Below, in pieces: positions 7,958-17,239 of a stretch of 64,000 nucleotides of DNA (positions are counted from its first letter, which is position 1; each line of letters starts with the position of its first letter). The position numbers and the translations under genes are program-made. The DNA comes from Acidobacteriota bacterium (GTDB lineage Bacteria; Acidobacteriota; Terriglobia; Terriglobales; Acidobacteriaceae): NCBI GenBank assembly GCA_021846275.1, contig JAJZBZ010000002.1, forward strand, positions 727,475-791,474, written 5' to 3'. The notes below the pieces were generated by a model. It saw nothing but the letters and a program-made list of their open reading frames with translations, did no database searches and was not told the origin of the DNA.

Positions 7958-8413
7958 ATGGAAGTGAACGAGAAAGTGGCCAACTTTACGCTCCAGAATG
8001 ACCAGGAAAAAACGGTGAACCTGACGGACTTTGCCGGAAAACCGGTTGTACTCTTCTTTTACCCCAAAGCGGACACGCCTGGCTGCACGATTGAGGCCTG
8101 CGGGTTTCGGGATGCTTTCACGAAGCTGCAGGCGGCGGGCGCGGTGGTGCTGGGGATTTCGCGCGATACGCCGAAGGCGCAGCGAAAGTTTCGCGAGAAG
8201 TATGAGCTTCCGTACACGCTGCTGGCGGATGTGGATGAGGTGGTGTGCAACCAGTTTGGCGTGCTGAAGGAAAAGAATATGTACGGGAAAAAGGTGTGGG
8301 GGATCGAGCGGACGACGTTTGTGATCGGGCCGGACCAGCGGCTGGTGCATGTGTTTCCGAAGGTGAAGCCGGAGGGTCATGCCGAGGAAGTGCTGGCACT
8401 GCTGAAGGGCTGA
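7958..8413 (+). CDS. bcp: Thioredoxin-dependent peroxiredoxin (BCP/PrxQ type)
   Basis: A 151-aa peroxiredoxin that reduces H2O2 and organic hydroperoxides. It carries 'VVLFFYPKADTPGCTIEACGFRD', in which the first Cys is peroxidatic and the Cys five residues on is the resolving one typical of BCP/PrxQ enzymes, and 'GIERTTFVIGPDQ' near the end. 'cggagga' precedes the ATG at 7958 by seven bases. Length is normal. It is cytoplasmic with no signal peptide. Confidence 0.95.
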   Translation: MEVNEKVANFTLQNDQEKTVNLTDFAGKPVVLFFYPKADTPGCTIEACGFRDAFTKLQAAGAVVLGISRDTPKAQRKFREKYELPYTLLADVDEVVCNQFGVLKEKNMYGKKVWGIERTTFVIGPDQRLVHVFPKVKPEGHAEEVLALLKG

Positions 8414-8462
8414 GGCTCAATCCAGCCGCTCCGCGTGGCAATGGAAAGCAGCCATCAGGGGA

Positions 8463-8954
8463 TCAGAGTGATTCGGAGTCCGGGAGCAGCAGGCTGAGAT
8501 AGACGATGCCGACGATGAGGAACATTCGGAAGGCAGGCTCCTGTCCGTTCCAGGTCTGGGATTGCCACATGAGGAACCACTCTCCACCGACGCTGAGGAA
8601 GGCCACAAGCCACATGAGCAGCGAAAGCGTGAGCGCGAGCAGCGGGATGCGCCTGGCGGCCTGGTAAGCGGCAGAGGTGGCCGAGGCGGCGCGCGCAAGC
8701 TGGACGACGCCGACCCAGAGCAGGAGTGCGGTGACGAGTTCCCAGAGAATGATGAAGAAGTAGAACGCGAGATGCCAGTTGTGACCAGGCAGCGCGCGCC
8801 ATATCCCGTGATTGCCGGGGAGGGTTGTGTCCATGCTGAGGACGTGGCGCACGAACTGGAAGTTGGAGTTGAAGTCAGTCAGGTTGTTGAAGACGACAAG
8901 GGTGGAAAAGATTGCCAGCCCGGCGAGCAGCGCGATCTGACTCCATCGTCTCAT
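8463..8954 (-). CDS. DUF2165 family small integral membrane protein
   Basis: A 163-aa protein with four predicted membrane helices and DUF2165 hallmarks 'VVFNNLTDFNSNFQFVRHVLSMDTT', 'HGIWRALPGHNWH' and 'GGEWFLMWQSQTWNGQ'. Function is unknown in the family. Its start codon overlaps the stop of the upstream sulfite-oxidase-like/cytochrome gene (ATGA at 8951-8954), so it is almost certainly translationally coupled to it. A role as membrane partner or quinone-side anchor is possible but is inference only. Confidence 0.9.
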   Translation of the reverse strand: MRRWSQIALLAGLAIFSTLVVFNNLTDFNSNFQFVRHVLSMDTTLPGNHGIWRALPGHNWHLAFYFFIILWELVTALLLWVGVVQLARAASATSAAYQAARRIPLLALTLSLLMWLVAFLSVGGEWFLMWQSQTWNGQEPAFRMFLIVGIVYLSLLLPDSESL

Positions 8955-9895
8955 CGGATTTTTTCTCCGCTCGGGAACATTGCCTGGAAGTAGAGCGTGA
9001 GCGCGTGAAGCGAGGCCGCGTCGTAGTCGGCGTGCGCGGGCATCTTTGCCGAGGGCATCACGGATTTGGGCGCGTGGATGTAGGCGGCGAAAAGGGCGGG
9101 ATCGGTGGTGGCCCAGGCGGCGAGAATCTTCCAGTCGCGACGGGCCATTTGTCCGCCTTCCAGGCCGGCGTTGTGGCAGCGGAAGCAGTCCTGGCGGGCG
9201 ATGATGTATCCCTGCCAGATGGGAGAATTCCCGGGCCATTTTCCTGGCGGTCGGATGGCGCCGAAGACGCGCGACTGCGAGCGGAAATCGATCTCGATGA
9301 CGCCGAATGGAATCTGCATTTCGTCCTTGTGGGAGAGGATGGTGAACGAAGGCGTGAAGGTGGGGTGGGAGATCAGATATGGCCCCATGGGACCGCCGTA
9401 CTCGGACTGCGGCCACCTGTCGCGCAGCTTGCCGTCGATGCGCAGGACGAGCAGCGGCTGATGGTCGCGAATGTAATCGGACGGGTAGTTGGAGCGGTAC
9501 TTGTCGTAGCAGAGCGCGACGATGAGGTCAGAGGAATCGGGCTGGCCGAAGAGATGGGCAAGCTGAGCGAGCGGAATGCCGGAGATGACGGTGTGTCCGT
9601 GGAAGTTGGGATCGTCGTCGATGGTGTAGGTGGTCTGGGGCAGGCGCAGGAGATCGTCGTAGCGCAGGAAGAGAGTGGTGCCGCGCGGCACACCCGCGAG
9701 ATCGCCGCCGAGCGCGAGGTCGCCAACGGAGGTTCGCTGGGGATGGAGCAGGGTCTGTGGCGAAACGGGCTGAGCGGACGACGGAGCAGAATGGCTGGCA
9801 AGGGCGTTGGCAGCGGGCCAGGCAAGCAGGCAGAGCGCGCACAGGGCGAGGGAAGCAATTCGCTGCGGCTCGACGCGTCTCCAGTGATCCAGCAT
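8951..9895 (-). CDS. Sulfite-oxidase-like domain fused to cytochrome c
   Basis: A 314-aa secreted protein. The N-terminal signal segment 'LALCALCLLAWPAANALA' is followed by a region resembling an oxidoreductase molybdopterin-binding fold ('TTLFLRYDDLLRLPQTTYTI', 'HTVISGIPLAQLAHLFG', 'LIVALCYDKYRSNYP', where the Cys is the only obvious candidate molybdenum ligand). The C-terminal part is a monohaem cytochrome c: 'CFRCH' with a late 'VMPSAKMP' that can supply the axial Met. Probably a periplasmic dehydrogenase passing electrons to its own haem. The N-terminal fold assignment is tentative, but the haem site is certain. It is coupled with the DUF2165 gene. Confidence 0.75.
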   Translation of the reverse strand: MLDHWRRVEPQRIASLALCALCLLAWPAANALASHSAPSSAQPVSPQTLLHPQRTSVGDLALGGDLAGVPRGTTLFLRYDDLLRLPQTTYTIDDDPNFHGHTVISGIPLAQLAHLFGQPDSSDLIVALCYDKYRSNYPSDYIRDHQPLLVLRIDGKLRDRWPQSEYGGPMGPYLISHPTFTPSFTILSHKDEMQIPFGVIEIDFRSQSRVFGAIRPPGKWPGNSPIWQGYIIARQDCFRCHNAGLEGGQMARRDWKILAAWATTDPALFAAYIHAPKSVMPSAKMPAHADYDAASLHALTLYFQAMFPSGEKIR

Positions 9896-9977
9896 ACGTT
9901 ATGCTATCCCGAAGCAGGCTTCCGGCAAAGGAAATTCTTCACCTGCGCCAGTTGTGTTCGAGCGGGAGTGGAAACCG

Positions 9978-10463
9978 ATGAAAATTGAAGACAAGCTGCG
10001 CGCTCTGGGCCTCGCGCTTCCTGCTGCGCCCGCGCCGGGCGGGAATTACCGCTCCGCGAAGCGGGTGGGGGAACTGTTGTATCTGGCTGGCGCGATCTCC
10101 TCGGACGGCGATGGCGTGATGACGGGCACTGTGGGTGCCGGGCGCAGCGTCGAGGAGGGTTATGCGGCGGCGCGTGCGTGCGCGCTGACGCAGCTTGCCG
10201 CGCTGAAGAACGAACTGGGCACGCTGGAAGCGGTGGTGGAGATTCTTTCGCTGAATGGATATGTGAACGCGGTGCCGGGATTTGCGGATTCGCCACGAGT
10301 AATCAATGGCGCGTCGGACCTGCTGGTTGCGTTGTTTGGCGAGGCGGGAAGGCATGTGCGCGCGGCGGTGGGTGTCTGCGCGCTGCCGCGCAATGCGATG
10401 GTGGAGATTCAGATGGTGGTGCGCGTTGCGGTGGAGGCGATGGGCAGCGGAGCGGACGCATGA
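9978..10463 (+). CDS. RidA family (YjgF/YER057c/UK114) protein
   Basis: A 161-aa RidA-superfamily protein with 'KIEDKLRALGLALP', 'YRSAKRVGELLYLAGAIS', 'ACALTQLAALKNELG' and 'VRAAVGVCALPRNAMVEIQM'. It belongs to the longer subgroup whose members often sit in catabolic operons. RidA proteins deaminate reactive imine/enamine intermediates. The canonical arginine of true RidA is replaced in this subgroup, so activity is uncertain. The stop overlaps the next start (ATGA, 10460-10463), which ties it to the amidase gene. The ATG at 9978 is preferred over one 24 bp upstream because the family sequence begins there. Confidence 0.88.
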   Translation: MKIEDKLRALGLALPAAPAPGGNYRSAKRVGELLYLAGAISSDGDGVMTGTVGAGRSVEEGYAAARACALTQLAALKNELGTLEAVVEILSLNGYVNAVPGFADSPRVINGASDLLVALFGEAGRHVRAAVGVCALPRNAMVEIQMVVRVAVEAMGSGADA

Positions 10464-11398
10464 GCGAGCACAGACTGCAAGCGGAGCCGACGCATTCGGT
10501 GTGGGATCGTGAGCTGTCGCCGCGGCTGTCTATCGAGTCCGGCGATACGGTTCGCTTCGAGTGTGTGGACGCGAGCGGCGGACAGGTGAGGCCGGGGATG
10601 ACGCTGGAGTCGTTCCTGAAGATCGACACGACGCGCATTCACGCGCTGACCGGGCCGGTGAGGATCGACGGAGCGGAGCCGGGCGACGTGCTGGAGGTGC
10701 GAGTTTGCGAGACACGGCACCAGGGGTGGGGATGGTCGAGCGTTCTGCGCAATCTGGGCTTCCTGAAGGATCGTTTCGTCGAGCCGTATCTTTTTCACTG
10801 GGATCTGCGCGGGGATGAGAGTCTCTCGCTGGCTCCGGCGCGCGTGTCGCTGCGTCCATTTCTGGGCGTGATGGGTGTTGCACGCGCGGAAACGGGCAGT
10901 TTTCGCACGCGGCCACCGGGCAGCTTCGGCGGGAATCTGGATGTGCGCGAACTCTGCGCGGGATCGCGGCTGTTTCTGCCGGTGCTTGTGCCTGGCGCGC
11001 TGTTCAGTTGCGGCGACGGGCATGCGGCGCAGGGGGATGGCGAGGTGTGCATCAATGGCATCGAAGCGCCGCTGGAGGCGACGCTGGAGTTTCATTTGCA
11101 CAGGGGTCAGAGGCTGAGCGGGCCGTTCGTCGAGACGAGTGCCGCCGACGCAGGTTCGGCGGGCGAGTGGGTGGTTGTGGAATCCGGTACGGAGATGACG
11201 GCTGTGGCGCGCGCGGCTACGAGCAGGATGATTGATCTGCTGGTGAGCCGGTGGGGCTTCAGCGAGGTGCATGCGTACGTGCTGTGTTCGGTTGCGATGA
11301 AGCTGCGACTAAGCCAGGTGGTGAACGAGCCGATGTACACGGTGAGCGCGGCGATTAGCAAAGCGGTGCTGCCTGAGCGGGCGATTTTTCCCGCGTGA
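10460..11398 (+). CDS. Acetamidase/formamidase family protein
   Basis: A 312-aa FmdA/AmdA-family amidohydrolase, which releases ammonia from short-chain amides. Signatures: 'PTHSVWDRELSPRLSIESGDTV', 'LTGPVRIDGAEPGDVLEV', 'GSFGGNLDVRELCAGSRLFLPV' and 'GALFSCGDGHAAQGDGEV', with the conserved Asp-Gly-His metal region. Length is typical. It is translationally coupled to the RidA-like gene before it. The neighbouring binding protein, deaminase and creatininase-type genes support a nitrogen-scavenging role. The exact amide is unknown. Confidence 0.92.
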   Translation: MSEHRLQAEPTHSVWDRELSPRLSIESGDTVRFECVDASGGQVRPGMTLESFLKIDTTRIHALTGPVRIDGAEPGDVLEVRVCETRHQGWGWSSVLRNLGFLKDRFVEPYLFHWDLRGDESLSLAPARVSLRPFLGVMGVARAETGSFRTRPPGSFGGNLDVRELCAGSRLFLPVLVPGALFSCGDGHAAQGDGEVCINGIEAPLEATLEFHLHRGQRLSGPFVETSAADAGSAGEWVVVESGTEMTAVARAATSRMIDLLVSRWGFSEVHAYVLCSVAMKLRLSQVVNEPMYTVSAAISKAVLPERAIFPA

Positions 11399-11456
11399 TG
11401 GCCCGCGTGGTGCGACGCGCGCGGCAAGCGCAGTGTTGCGCAGTGGGTGCGAAGAA

Positions 11457-12458
11457 TCAGTGCGGCTGGGAGACGAACTGGAGCGTGTATGCGGTGGCGG
11501 GATCGACGGAGCGCGGGATGACGGCGAGTTGGCGGAGCTGATCGGCAAGCTGCTGCCAGCGCGCGGCCCGCATGAAGCCGATCTGTGAGCCATCGGTGGC
11601 TGAGCCGGTGATGAATCCGCCCTGGCGCAGAGCCTGGACGGTGAAGTTCATCTGGTCGGGGTTGAGCGCCGGATTCAGGCGCTGAAGCAGCGCGTTGGTG
11701 GGTGCTGGATTATCGAGATACGTGCGCCAGCCGCGAATGGAGGCGCGCACAAAACCGGCGACGGCCTGGGGATGCCGGGCAAGAAAATTGCGGCTGGTGA
11801 AGAAGACGCGATAGGGATCGTAGCCGGCGTCACTGATGAGCAGGGTGCGGCAGCCTGCTCCGGCGTGGGTGACAAAATAAGGCTCGCTGGTGACGAAAAT
11901 CTGCTGGATGTAAGCGGGATCGGCAAGGAAGCTGGCGATGGAAAGCGTGGCGGGAATTTCGCGCACATTTCTGAGGTGGTATTTCTGCACGAGGAAGCGA
12001 AACCAGACGGCTCCCGGCTCGACGGCGACGGTGTGTCCGTCGAGATCGGCGAAGCTGTGGACGGGGGAGTCGGTGTGAACCATGAGCGCCTGGGGATCGT
12101 GCTGCATGGTTGCGCCGATGGCGAGCAATGGCAGGCCGTTGCTGACGGCCTCCAGTATCTGGTCGCTGGACCCGAGGCCGAAGTCCGCGCGACCGGCGGC
12201 GACCATTTGCAGGCCACTGCCGTAGGCGCCGAGCGGAAGAATAGTGACGTCGAGACCCTCTTCGCGATAATAGCCATTTTCGAGCGCCGCGTAGAATCCG
12301 CCGTGCTCCGGCTGCGGATACCAGTCGAGTTGGAGCCGCACCGGCAGTAGTCCGTTGCCGCTGGCGGCGGGAGGATGACAGCTGACGAGTAGCATCAACG
12401 GAGCGACGGCGAGAAGAACAACGAAGAGCGAAAAGAAGCGATGATGTCTGCGCGGCAT
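11457..12458 (-). CDS. ABC transporter substrate-binding lipoprotein, NMT1/THI5-like
   Basis: A 333-aa solute-binding protein from the ATG at 12458. The signal sequence ends in a lipobox 'LLVSC' (Cys about 27), so it should be a lipoprotein. Family motifs: 'VRLQLDWYPQPEHGGFYAAL', 'GYYREEGLDVTILP', 'GRADFGLGSSDQIL' and 'GHTVAVEPGAVWF'. This NMT1/SsuA/ThiY-like group binds pyrimidines, sulfonates, nitrate or similar small solutes. It is divergent from the deaminase operon that carries the matching ATPase (17236) and permease (18081), so it is the likely third component of that transporter. Substrate is unknown; a heterocyclic nitrogen compound is an inference from context. Confidence 0.9.
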   Translation of the reverse strand: MPRRHHRFFSLFVVLLAVAPLMLLVSCHPPAASGNGLLPVRLQLDWYPQPEHGGFYAALENGYYREEGLDVTILPLGAYGSGLQMVAAGRADFGLGSSDQILEAVSNGLPLLAIGATMQHDPQALMVHTDSPVHSFADLDGHTVAVEPGAVWFRFLVQKYHLRNVREIPATLSIASFLADPAYIQQIFVTSEPYFVTHAGAGCRTLLISDAGYDPYRVFFTSRNFLARHPQAVAGFVRASIRGWRTYLDNPAPTNALLQRLNPALNPDQMNFTVQALRQGGFITGSATDGSQIGFMRAARWQQLADQLRQLAVIPRSVDPATAYTLQFVSQPH

Positions 12459-12703
12459 AGGTACCCTGATGGCAAAAACTCTAACGCAACAATTCTGTTG
12501 AATGGACTGGGAGACGCGAAGCGGACGAGCTTGCACTCACGGTATCACGAGCCGAGGTTTGGGCAATCTGATTTTTTGTTCGGGGATACACCGCTCACTG
12601 GCCGACGACAGCTTCTGTCCGAGCTGCTTGCGTCGGGGATAGGCTGCGATTTGCTGTGGCTTTTTCTGCTTCAGTTTCCGCAGCCTTCGTGCTACGTTCA
12701 GAC

Positions 12704-13321
12704 ATGGAAGCCATTCGCAAACAGTCGCCCGACTCCGGACAGAGCCGTCTGGATGAGGAACGCCTGCTGCAACTGGCCGCATATACGGCGCGCTCTTTTC
12801 AGACGCAGCGTCCGGTGCCGTTTGGCTGCGCGATTTATTCGACAGCGACGGGCAAGCTGCTGCTGCGGGCGCGCAACGCGGTTTCGGCTCAGTTTGATCC
12901 GAGCGCGCATGCCGAACTCCGCGCCATTCGCCTGGCCGCGCGCAGGCTGCGCAGCATTTCGCTGCGTGGCTACACGCTTTACACGACCTGCGAGCCTTGT
13001 CCGATGTGCATGAGCGCGGCGCTGTGGGTGGGCGTGGATCGCGTGGTATACGGCGCGACGATTGCCGAGTGTAACCGGCACTGTCGGCAGATTCAGATTC
13101 CGGCGCGGGAGGTGGCGCGGCGCAGCGATATGCCGTGCGAGATTGCCGGCCCGCTCTGCGGCGATGTTTGCTACGCGCTTTTCACGCATCCGGTGATGCT
13201 GCGCGCCTTTCGTTCGTGGTCCACGGCGCATCGCAAAATGTCCACGCGAAAGAGCGGTTCGACACGAACAGCGTCCGCCGCAGGTGGCAAGCGCCAGCGC
13301 GGAAAGGTGGGCGCGACATGA
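12704..13321 (+). CDS. Nucleoside/nucleobase deaminase (CDA fold)
   Basis: A 205-aa zinc-dependent deaminase of the cytidine/deoxycytidylate-deaminase superfamily (guanine deaminase/TadA-like group). Zinc site: 'SAHAELRAI' (His69, catalytic Glu71) and 'TTCEPCPMCMSAALW' (Cys99, Cys102). The C-terminal about 30 residues are Lys/Arg/Ser-rich and unlike the core. It leads a run of overlapping genes: its stop overlaps the next ATG by four bases. In this setting it probably deaminates an imported base or heterocycle rather than editing tRNA. Confidence 0.9.
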   Translation: MEAIRKQSPDSGQSRLDEERLLQLAAYTARSFQTQRPVPFGCAIYSTATGKLLLRARNAVSAQFDPSAHAELRAIRLAARRLRSISLRGYTLYTTCEPCPMCMSAALWVGVDRVVYGATIAECNRHCRQIQIPAREVARRSDMPCEIAGPLCGDVCYALFTHPVMLRAFRSWSTAHRKMSTRKSGSTRTASAAGGKRQRGKVGAT

Positions 13322-14682
13322 AGCCCGAAGATCTGCGGAGTGAAGTAGCACGACTGCTGGGCGACGAGACGCGTGTGCTGACGAATGCAGCCGTGGTGGA
13401 GCGGCTGTCGAAGGATTTTTACTGGTACTCGCCGGTGCTGCGGCGACAACTGGAGGACAAGCGCGGCGATCTGGTGGCGCAGCCGGTGAGCCGCGACGAG
13501 GTGTGCGCCATTGCAGGATTTGCGTGGCAGGCGGGGGTTCCGGTGACGGTGCGTGGGGCGGGCACGGGCAACTATGGGCAGTGCATTCCGCTGGCGGGTG
13601 GGATTGTGCTCGATATGTCCCGGATGGATCGGATGGATGAGATTACCGCCGACGGGACTGCCGTCTGCCAGCCGGGCACGCGGTTGGCGACGATCGAAGC
13701 CGAGGCTCGCGCGAAGGGATGGGAGCTGCGCATGTACCCTTCAACGCTGGCGAAGGCGACTGCGGGCGGGTTTCTGGCGGGTGGATCGGGCGGAATCGGA
13801 AGCGTGAAGCACGGCGGGCTGCGCGACTTCGACAACGTGCGCGGGATCGAGATCGTGACCGTCGAAGAGAAGCCGCGACGGCTGCTGCGCACAGGCGGTG
13901 AGATTCACGAGGTGCTGCATTGCTGGGGAACGAATGGCATCTTCACCGAGGTGCGGCTGGCGCTTGCTCCCGCTGTGGAGTGGACGCAGTGCGCGCTTGC
14001 CTTTGACAGCTATGAAGAGTGCTTTGATTTCGGATTTGAGATTGCCGCCAATGCGAAGTGGGACAAGCGGCTGGTGACGATCTTCGAGTGGCCGATTCCG
14101 TCGTTTTTTTCGCCGATTTCGCAAACAGTGGCCGAGGGCAAGGCGCTGGCTTTTGTGATGATCGCAAGTGCGCAGATGGATGCTCTGCGCGCGGCTACGA
14201 CAAAAGCGGGCGGCGAGGTGACTTTCGCGGGTGCTTATACGGGGCCGAAGACGCAGCCGCTGCTGAGCGACTATACGTGGAACCACACGACGCTGTGGGC
14301 GATGAAGGCGGACCCACTCTGGACCTACATTCAGGCGGGATTCTCGCCGGATCGCGCGCGGGAGCAGTTCCGGACGCTGCGCGAGCGCTTTGGCAGGGAG
14401 ATTCTCTTCCACATCGAGTTCATGAAAAACGGCGAAGGCCGCATGATCCCCGGGTCGATTCCGCTGGTCTACTTCACCAGTGAAGAACGGCTGAACGAGA
14501 TCATCGACACCTGCCGCGAGATCGGCGTCTCGATTGCCAACCCTCACATGAACTCGCTCGAAGACAGCGGGCGATTTCGTTCCGACAACCTGCAGATTCG
14601 CTCGCGACAGAGTTACGATCCGCGCGGCCTGCTGAATCCGGGCAAGATGATCAGTTACAAATCGGAGGCAGTGGCGCAGTGA
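13318..14682 (+). CDS. FAD-binding oxidoreductase (FAD_binding_4 / GlcD-like)
   Basis: A 454-aa flavoprotein of the VAO/PCMH superfamily. The FAD domain is seen in 'GVPVTVRGAGTGNYGQCIPLAG' (about 70-90), 'IVLDMSRMDRM', 'YPSTLAKATAGGFLAGGSGG' and 'GGLRDFDNVRGIEIVT'. The C-terminal 'YDPRGLLNPGKMI' is the usual family ending. Such enzymes oxidise hydroxy acids, aldehydes or sugar derivatives. It is coupled on both sides (13318 ATGA and 14679 GTGA-type overlaps). Substrate is unknown, but co-conservation with deaminase and amidohydrolase genes suggests a step in breakdown of an N-containing ring. Confidence 0.88.
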   Translation: MKPEDLRSEVARLLGDETRVLTNAAVVERLSKDFYWYSPVLRRQLEDKRGDLVAQPVSRDEVCAIAGFAWQAGVPVTVRGAGTGNYGQCIPLAGGIVLDMSRMDRMDEITADGTAVCQPGTRLATIEAEARAKGWELRMYPSTLAKATAGGFLAGGSGGIGSVKHGGLRDFDNVRGIEIVTVEEKPRRLLRTGGEIHEVLHCWGTNGIFTEVRLALAPAVEWTQCALAFDSYEECFDFGFEIAANAKWDKRLVTIFEWPIPSFFSPISQTVAEGKALAFVMIASAQMDALRAATTKAGGEVTFAGAYTGPKTQPLLSDYTWNHTTLWAMKADPLWTYIQAGFSPDRAREQFRTLRERFGREILFHIEFMKNGEGRMIPGSIPLVYFTSEERLNEIIDTCREIGVSIANPHMNSLEDSGRFRSDNLQIRSRQSYDPRGLLNPGKMISYKSEAVAQ

Positions 14683-15473
14683 AGACCTGGATTCCCGACA
14701 ATCGGAATTTTGCTTATCTCACCTGGTCGCAGGTGGATGCTCTGCCACGCGAGCAGACGCTGCTGGTACTGCCGACAGCGGCGATTGAGCAGCATGGTCA
14801 TCATCTGCCGCTGGCCACGGACACGCTCTGCAACAATCTGCTGCTGGGCCACGCGCTGGCGCTGCTGCCGGGCGAGATGCACGTCTACGCGCTGCCGCCG
14901 GTCTGTTATGGCAAGAGCAACGAGCACATCGGTTTTCCAGGCACGCTGTCGGTCTCTTCATCGACATTCATGGCCGTTCTGCGTGACCTGGGCGCGAGCA
15001 TCCAGGCAGGTGGATTTCAGAAGCTGGTGCTCTATAACACGCACGGCGGCAACACGTCGCTGGTGGATGTGATGGCACGCGACCTGCGCGCGGAGTTTGG
15101 GCTGCGCACGTTCTCGCTTTTCGGTTCGCCCGGAGCAACGTTTGACACGGTGAGCGCGCAGGAGCGCGCGTATGGTTTTCATGCGGGCGAAATTGAGACG
15201 GCGTTTCTGCTGTATGGAACACCGGAGCTGGTGCGGCAGGATCGCTACAGCAGCAACTACATTGCCGACGTGGCTGATCCGCAGCCGCTGAAGCCGGAAG
15301 GATCGAGCGCGAACTTCGCCTGGCTGACGCGCGATATAGCGGCGAGCGGAGTGATGGGCGATCCCGCCGCAGCGACGGCGGAAAACGGGCAGAGATGGGT
15401 GCGGGAGTCGGCTGCGCGCATTGCCGAGCTGCTGACGGCGATGTACGTTTTTCAGCCGCCATCGCAGGCCTGA
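14679..15473 (+). CDS. Creatininase family amidohydrolase
   Basis: A 264-aa metal-dependent amidohydrolase of the creatininase/MftE family. Key block 'LLVLPTAAIEQHGHHLPLATDT' contains the Glu, His and Asp metal ligands. 'SNEHIGFPGTLSVSSSTF' and 'LVLYNTHGGNTSLVDVM' follow, and 'AGEIETAFLLYG' lies later. The start is a GTG at 14679 overlapping the upstream stop. Family members open cyclic amides (creatinine), hydrolyse formamides (FAPy deformylase) or act in mycofactocin maturation. The neighbourhood favours a cyclic amide or formamide substrate (inference). Confidence 0.92.
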   Translation: MKTWIPDNRNFAYLTWSQVDALPREQTLLVLPTAAIEQHGHHLPLATDTLCNNLLLGHALALLPGEMHVYALPPVCYGKSNEHIGFPGTLSVSSSTFMAVLRDLGASIQAGGFQKLVLYNTHGGNTSLVDVMARDLRAEFGLRTFSLFGSPGATFDTVSAQERAYGFHAGEIETAFLLYGTPELVRQDRYSSNYIADVADPQPLKPEGSSANFAWLTRDIAASGVMGDPAAATAENGQRWVRESAARIAELLTAMYVFQPPSQA

Positions 15474-15514
15474 TCGCAGGAACCATTGCAGAGTTGACCG
15501 GGGAGTCGTAACGA

Positions 15515-17239
15515 ATGGCCAAGCGGGTGGATTGTGGCAGCGGAGTGAAGCTGGAGCGCGGGCTGGTCTGCACGCTCTCCGATGGCGTTCGGCTCGTCTC
15601 CGATCACTACTACCCCGACACCGGGCGTTTCGGTTCGGGTCCATGGCCGACGCTGCTGATGCGTCAGCCTTATGGGCGTGATATTGCCTCGACGGTGGTG
15701 TATGCGCATCCGGCCTGGTTTGCGGCGCAGGGCTATCATGTTGTGATTCAGGACGTGAGAGGTCGTGGCGGTTCGGAGGGCGATTTTTATCCCTTTCGCC
15801 ACGAGGGTCGCGACGGCGCGGAGACGATTGCGTGGCTGATGCGTCATCCGGCGTGCAACGGACGCATCGGCATGTATGGGTTTTCCTATCAGGGTGTGAC
15901 GCAGCTGCTGGCCGCTGCGGAAAATCCAGCCGGGTTGGAGTGCATTGCGCCGCACATGGCGGCGGCGGATCTCTATCACGGATGGTTCTATCATCACGGC
16001 GCGCTGCGGCTGGCTTCGACGCTTGGCTGGGGGTTGCAGATGCTGCGCGAGGACGCGCGCCGAAGGCAACGGCGCGAGGCGAGCGAAATTCTGGAGGGGG
16101 CGTGGCTCGATGTGCGCAGGCAGCCGCAGTTTGCGCCGTATCGCTCGCATCCGGCGCTCGGCGATCCCGCCTTACCCACCTATCTGAGCGACTGGATGGA
16201 GCATCGCGAATGGGATGATTACTGGCGCGCTCTCGACATCAGTGATCGCTACGAGGCGATTGGCGTGCCCGCCTTTCACATTGCCGGCTGGTATGACACG
16301 TATCTGAACGGAACCATGCTCGGGTATCAGGCGCTTCGTCGCCGGGCTGGCACAGCCTTTGCGCGCGAGCATCAGTATCTGCTGGCCGGGCCCTGGATTC
16401 ATATTCCGTGGGGCGATCGTGCGGGAGACGCGCGATGGGGCGATGCGGCGAATCTGGACACCAACGCGCTGCTGCTGCGATGGTTTGATCACTGGATGCG
16501 CGACGGCGGTGGGTTCCGCGACGAGCCGCGTGTGCGGCATTACGTTCTGGGCGCGGATGAGTGGCGGGCGGCTGACGATCTGCCGGATGGAACAAACTGC
16601 GCGCTCTATCTGCACAGCAACGGGTCGGCGAATTCGCGCAAGGGCGATGGCGTTCTTTCGGCCGCCGCGTCGGCGGGCGAGGAGCCGCGCGATTTTTTTG
16701 TTTATGATCCGGAGGTGCCCGTGCTGGCTCCGGGCGGAGCACTCGCGCTGAGTGGGCCTGCGGATCAATCCGCGATGGAGCTGGGCAACAATCTGCTCTA
16801 CTTTGTCACGCCACCCGTTGCGCGCGGCGTAACCATCTTCGGCCAGCCGAGCGTGGTGCTTTACGCGCAGACATCGGCGACGCACGCGGACCTGACGGCG
16901 AAGCTGGCGCGCGTTCTGCCGTCGGGGCGAGCGGAGTTTCTGACCATCGGCATCGCGCGTTCCTCATTTCTGTTTGCGGATTCGGGGTATCGCGCCGACG
17001 AGGTGAATCGATGGGAGTTCTCGTTGGAGATGACTTCGTTTTCGCTGGAGGCGGGCGACAGACTTGCGCTTGAAATCGCGGGGTCGGCATTTCCGCTGTA
17101 TGATCGCAACCCATCGAACGCGACGCCGCCCCAGCTTGCCGACGTGTGGAGATGGGAGCGTTCGACGCACCAGATTCTGCACACGGACAAGTACCCATCG
17201 GCTTTGCTGCTGCCGGTGGAAGGAGCGATGCCGTGGTGA
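15515..17239 (+). CDS. CocE/NonD family hydrolase
   Basis: A 574-aa alpha/beta-hydrolase of the X-Pro dipeptidyl-peptidase S15/CocE group. The nucleophile elbow 'GMYGFSYQGVTQ' places Ser at about residue 124. 'VIQDVRGRGGSEGDFYPF' is the characteristic oxyanion-hole region. The C-terminal half is the jelly-roll domain ('FARVLPSGRAEFLTIGIARSSF'-type blocks). These enzymes cleave esters or amides such as glutaryl-7-ACA, cocaine or alpha-amino acid esters. A 'ggggag' site precedes the ATG. The stop overlaps the GTG of the ABC ATPase gene. Confidence 0.9.
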   Translation: MAKRVDCGSGVKLERGLVCTLSDGVRLVSDHYYPDTGRFGSGPWPTLLMRQPYGRDIASTVVYAHPAWFAAQGYHVVIQDVRGRGGSEGDFYPFRHEGRDGAETIAWLMRHPACNGRIGMYGFSYQGVTQLLAAAENPAGLECIAPHMAAADLYHGWFYHHGALRLASTLGWGLQMLREDARRRQRREASEILEGAWLDVRRQPQFAPYRSHPALGDPALPTYLSDWMEHREWDDYWRALDISDRYEAIGVPAFHIAGWYDTYLNGTMLGYQALRRRAGTAFAREHQYLLAGPWIHIPWGDRAGDARWGDAANLDTNALLLRWFDHWMRDGGGFRDEPRVRHYVLGADEWRAADDLPDGTNCALYLHSNGSANSRKGDGVLSAAASAGEEPRDFFVYDPEVPVLAPGGALALSGPADQSAMELGNNLLYFVTPPVARGVTIFGQPSVVLYAQTSATHADLTAKLARVLPSGRAEFLTIGIARSSFLFADSGYRADEVNRWEFSLEMTSFSLEAGDRLALEIAGSAFPLYDRNPSNATPPQLADVWRWERSTHQILHTDKYPSALLLPVEGAMPW

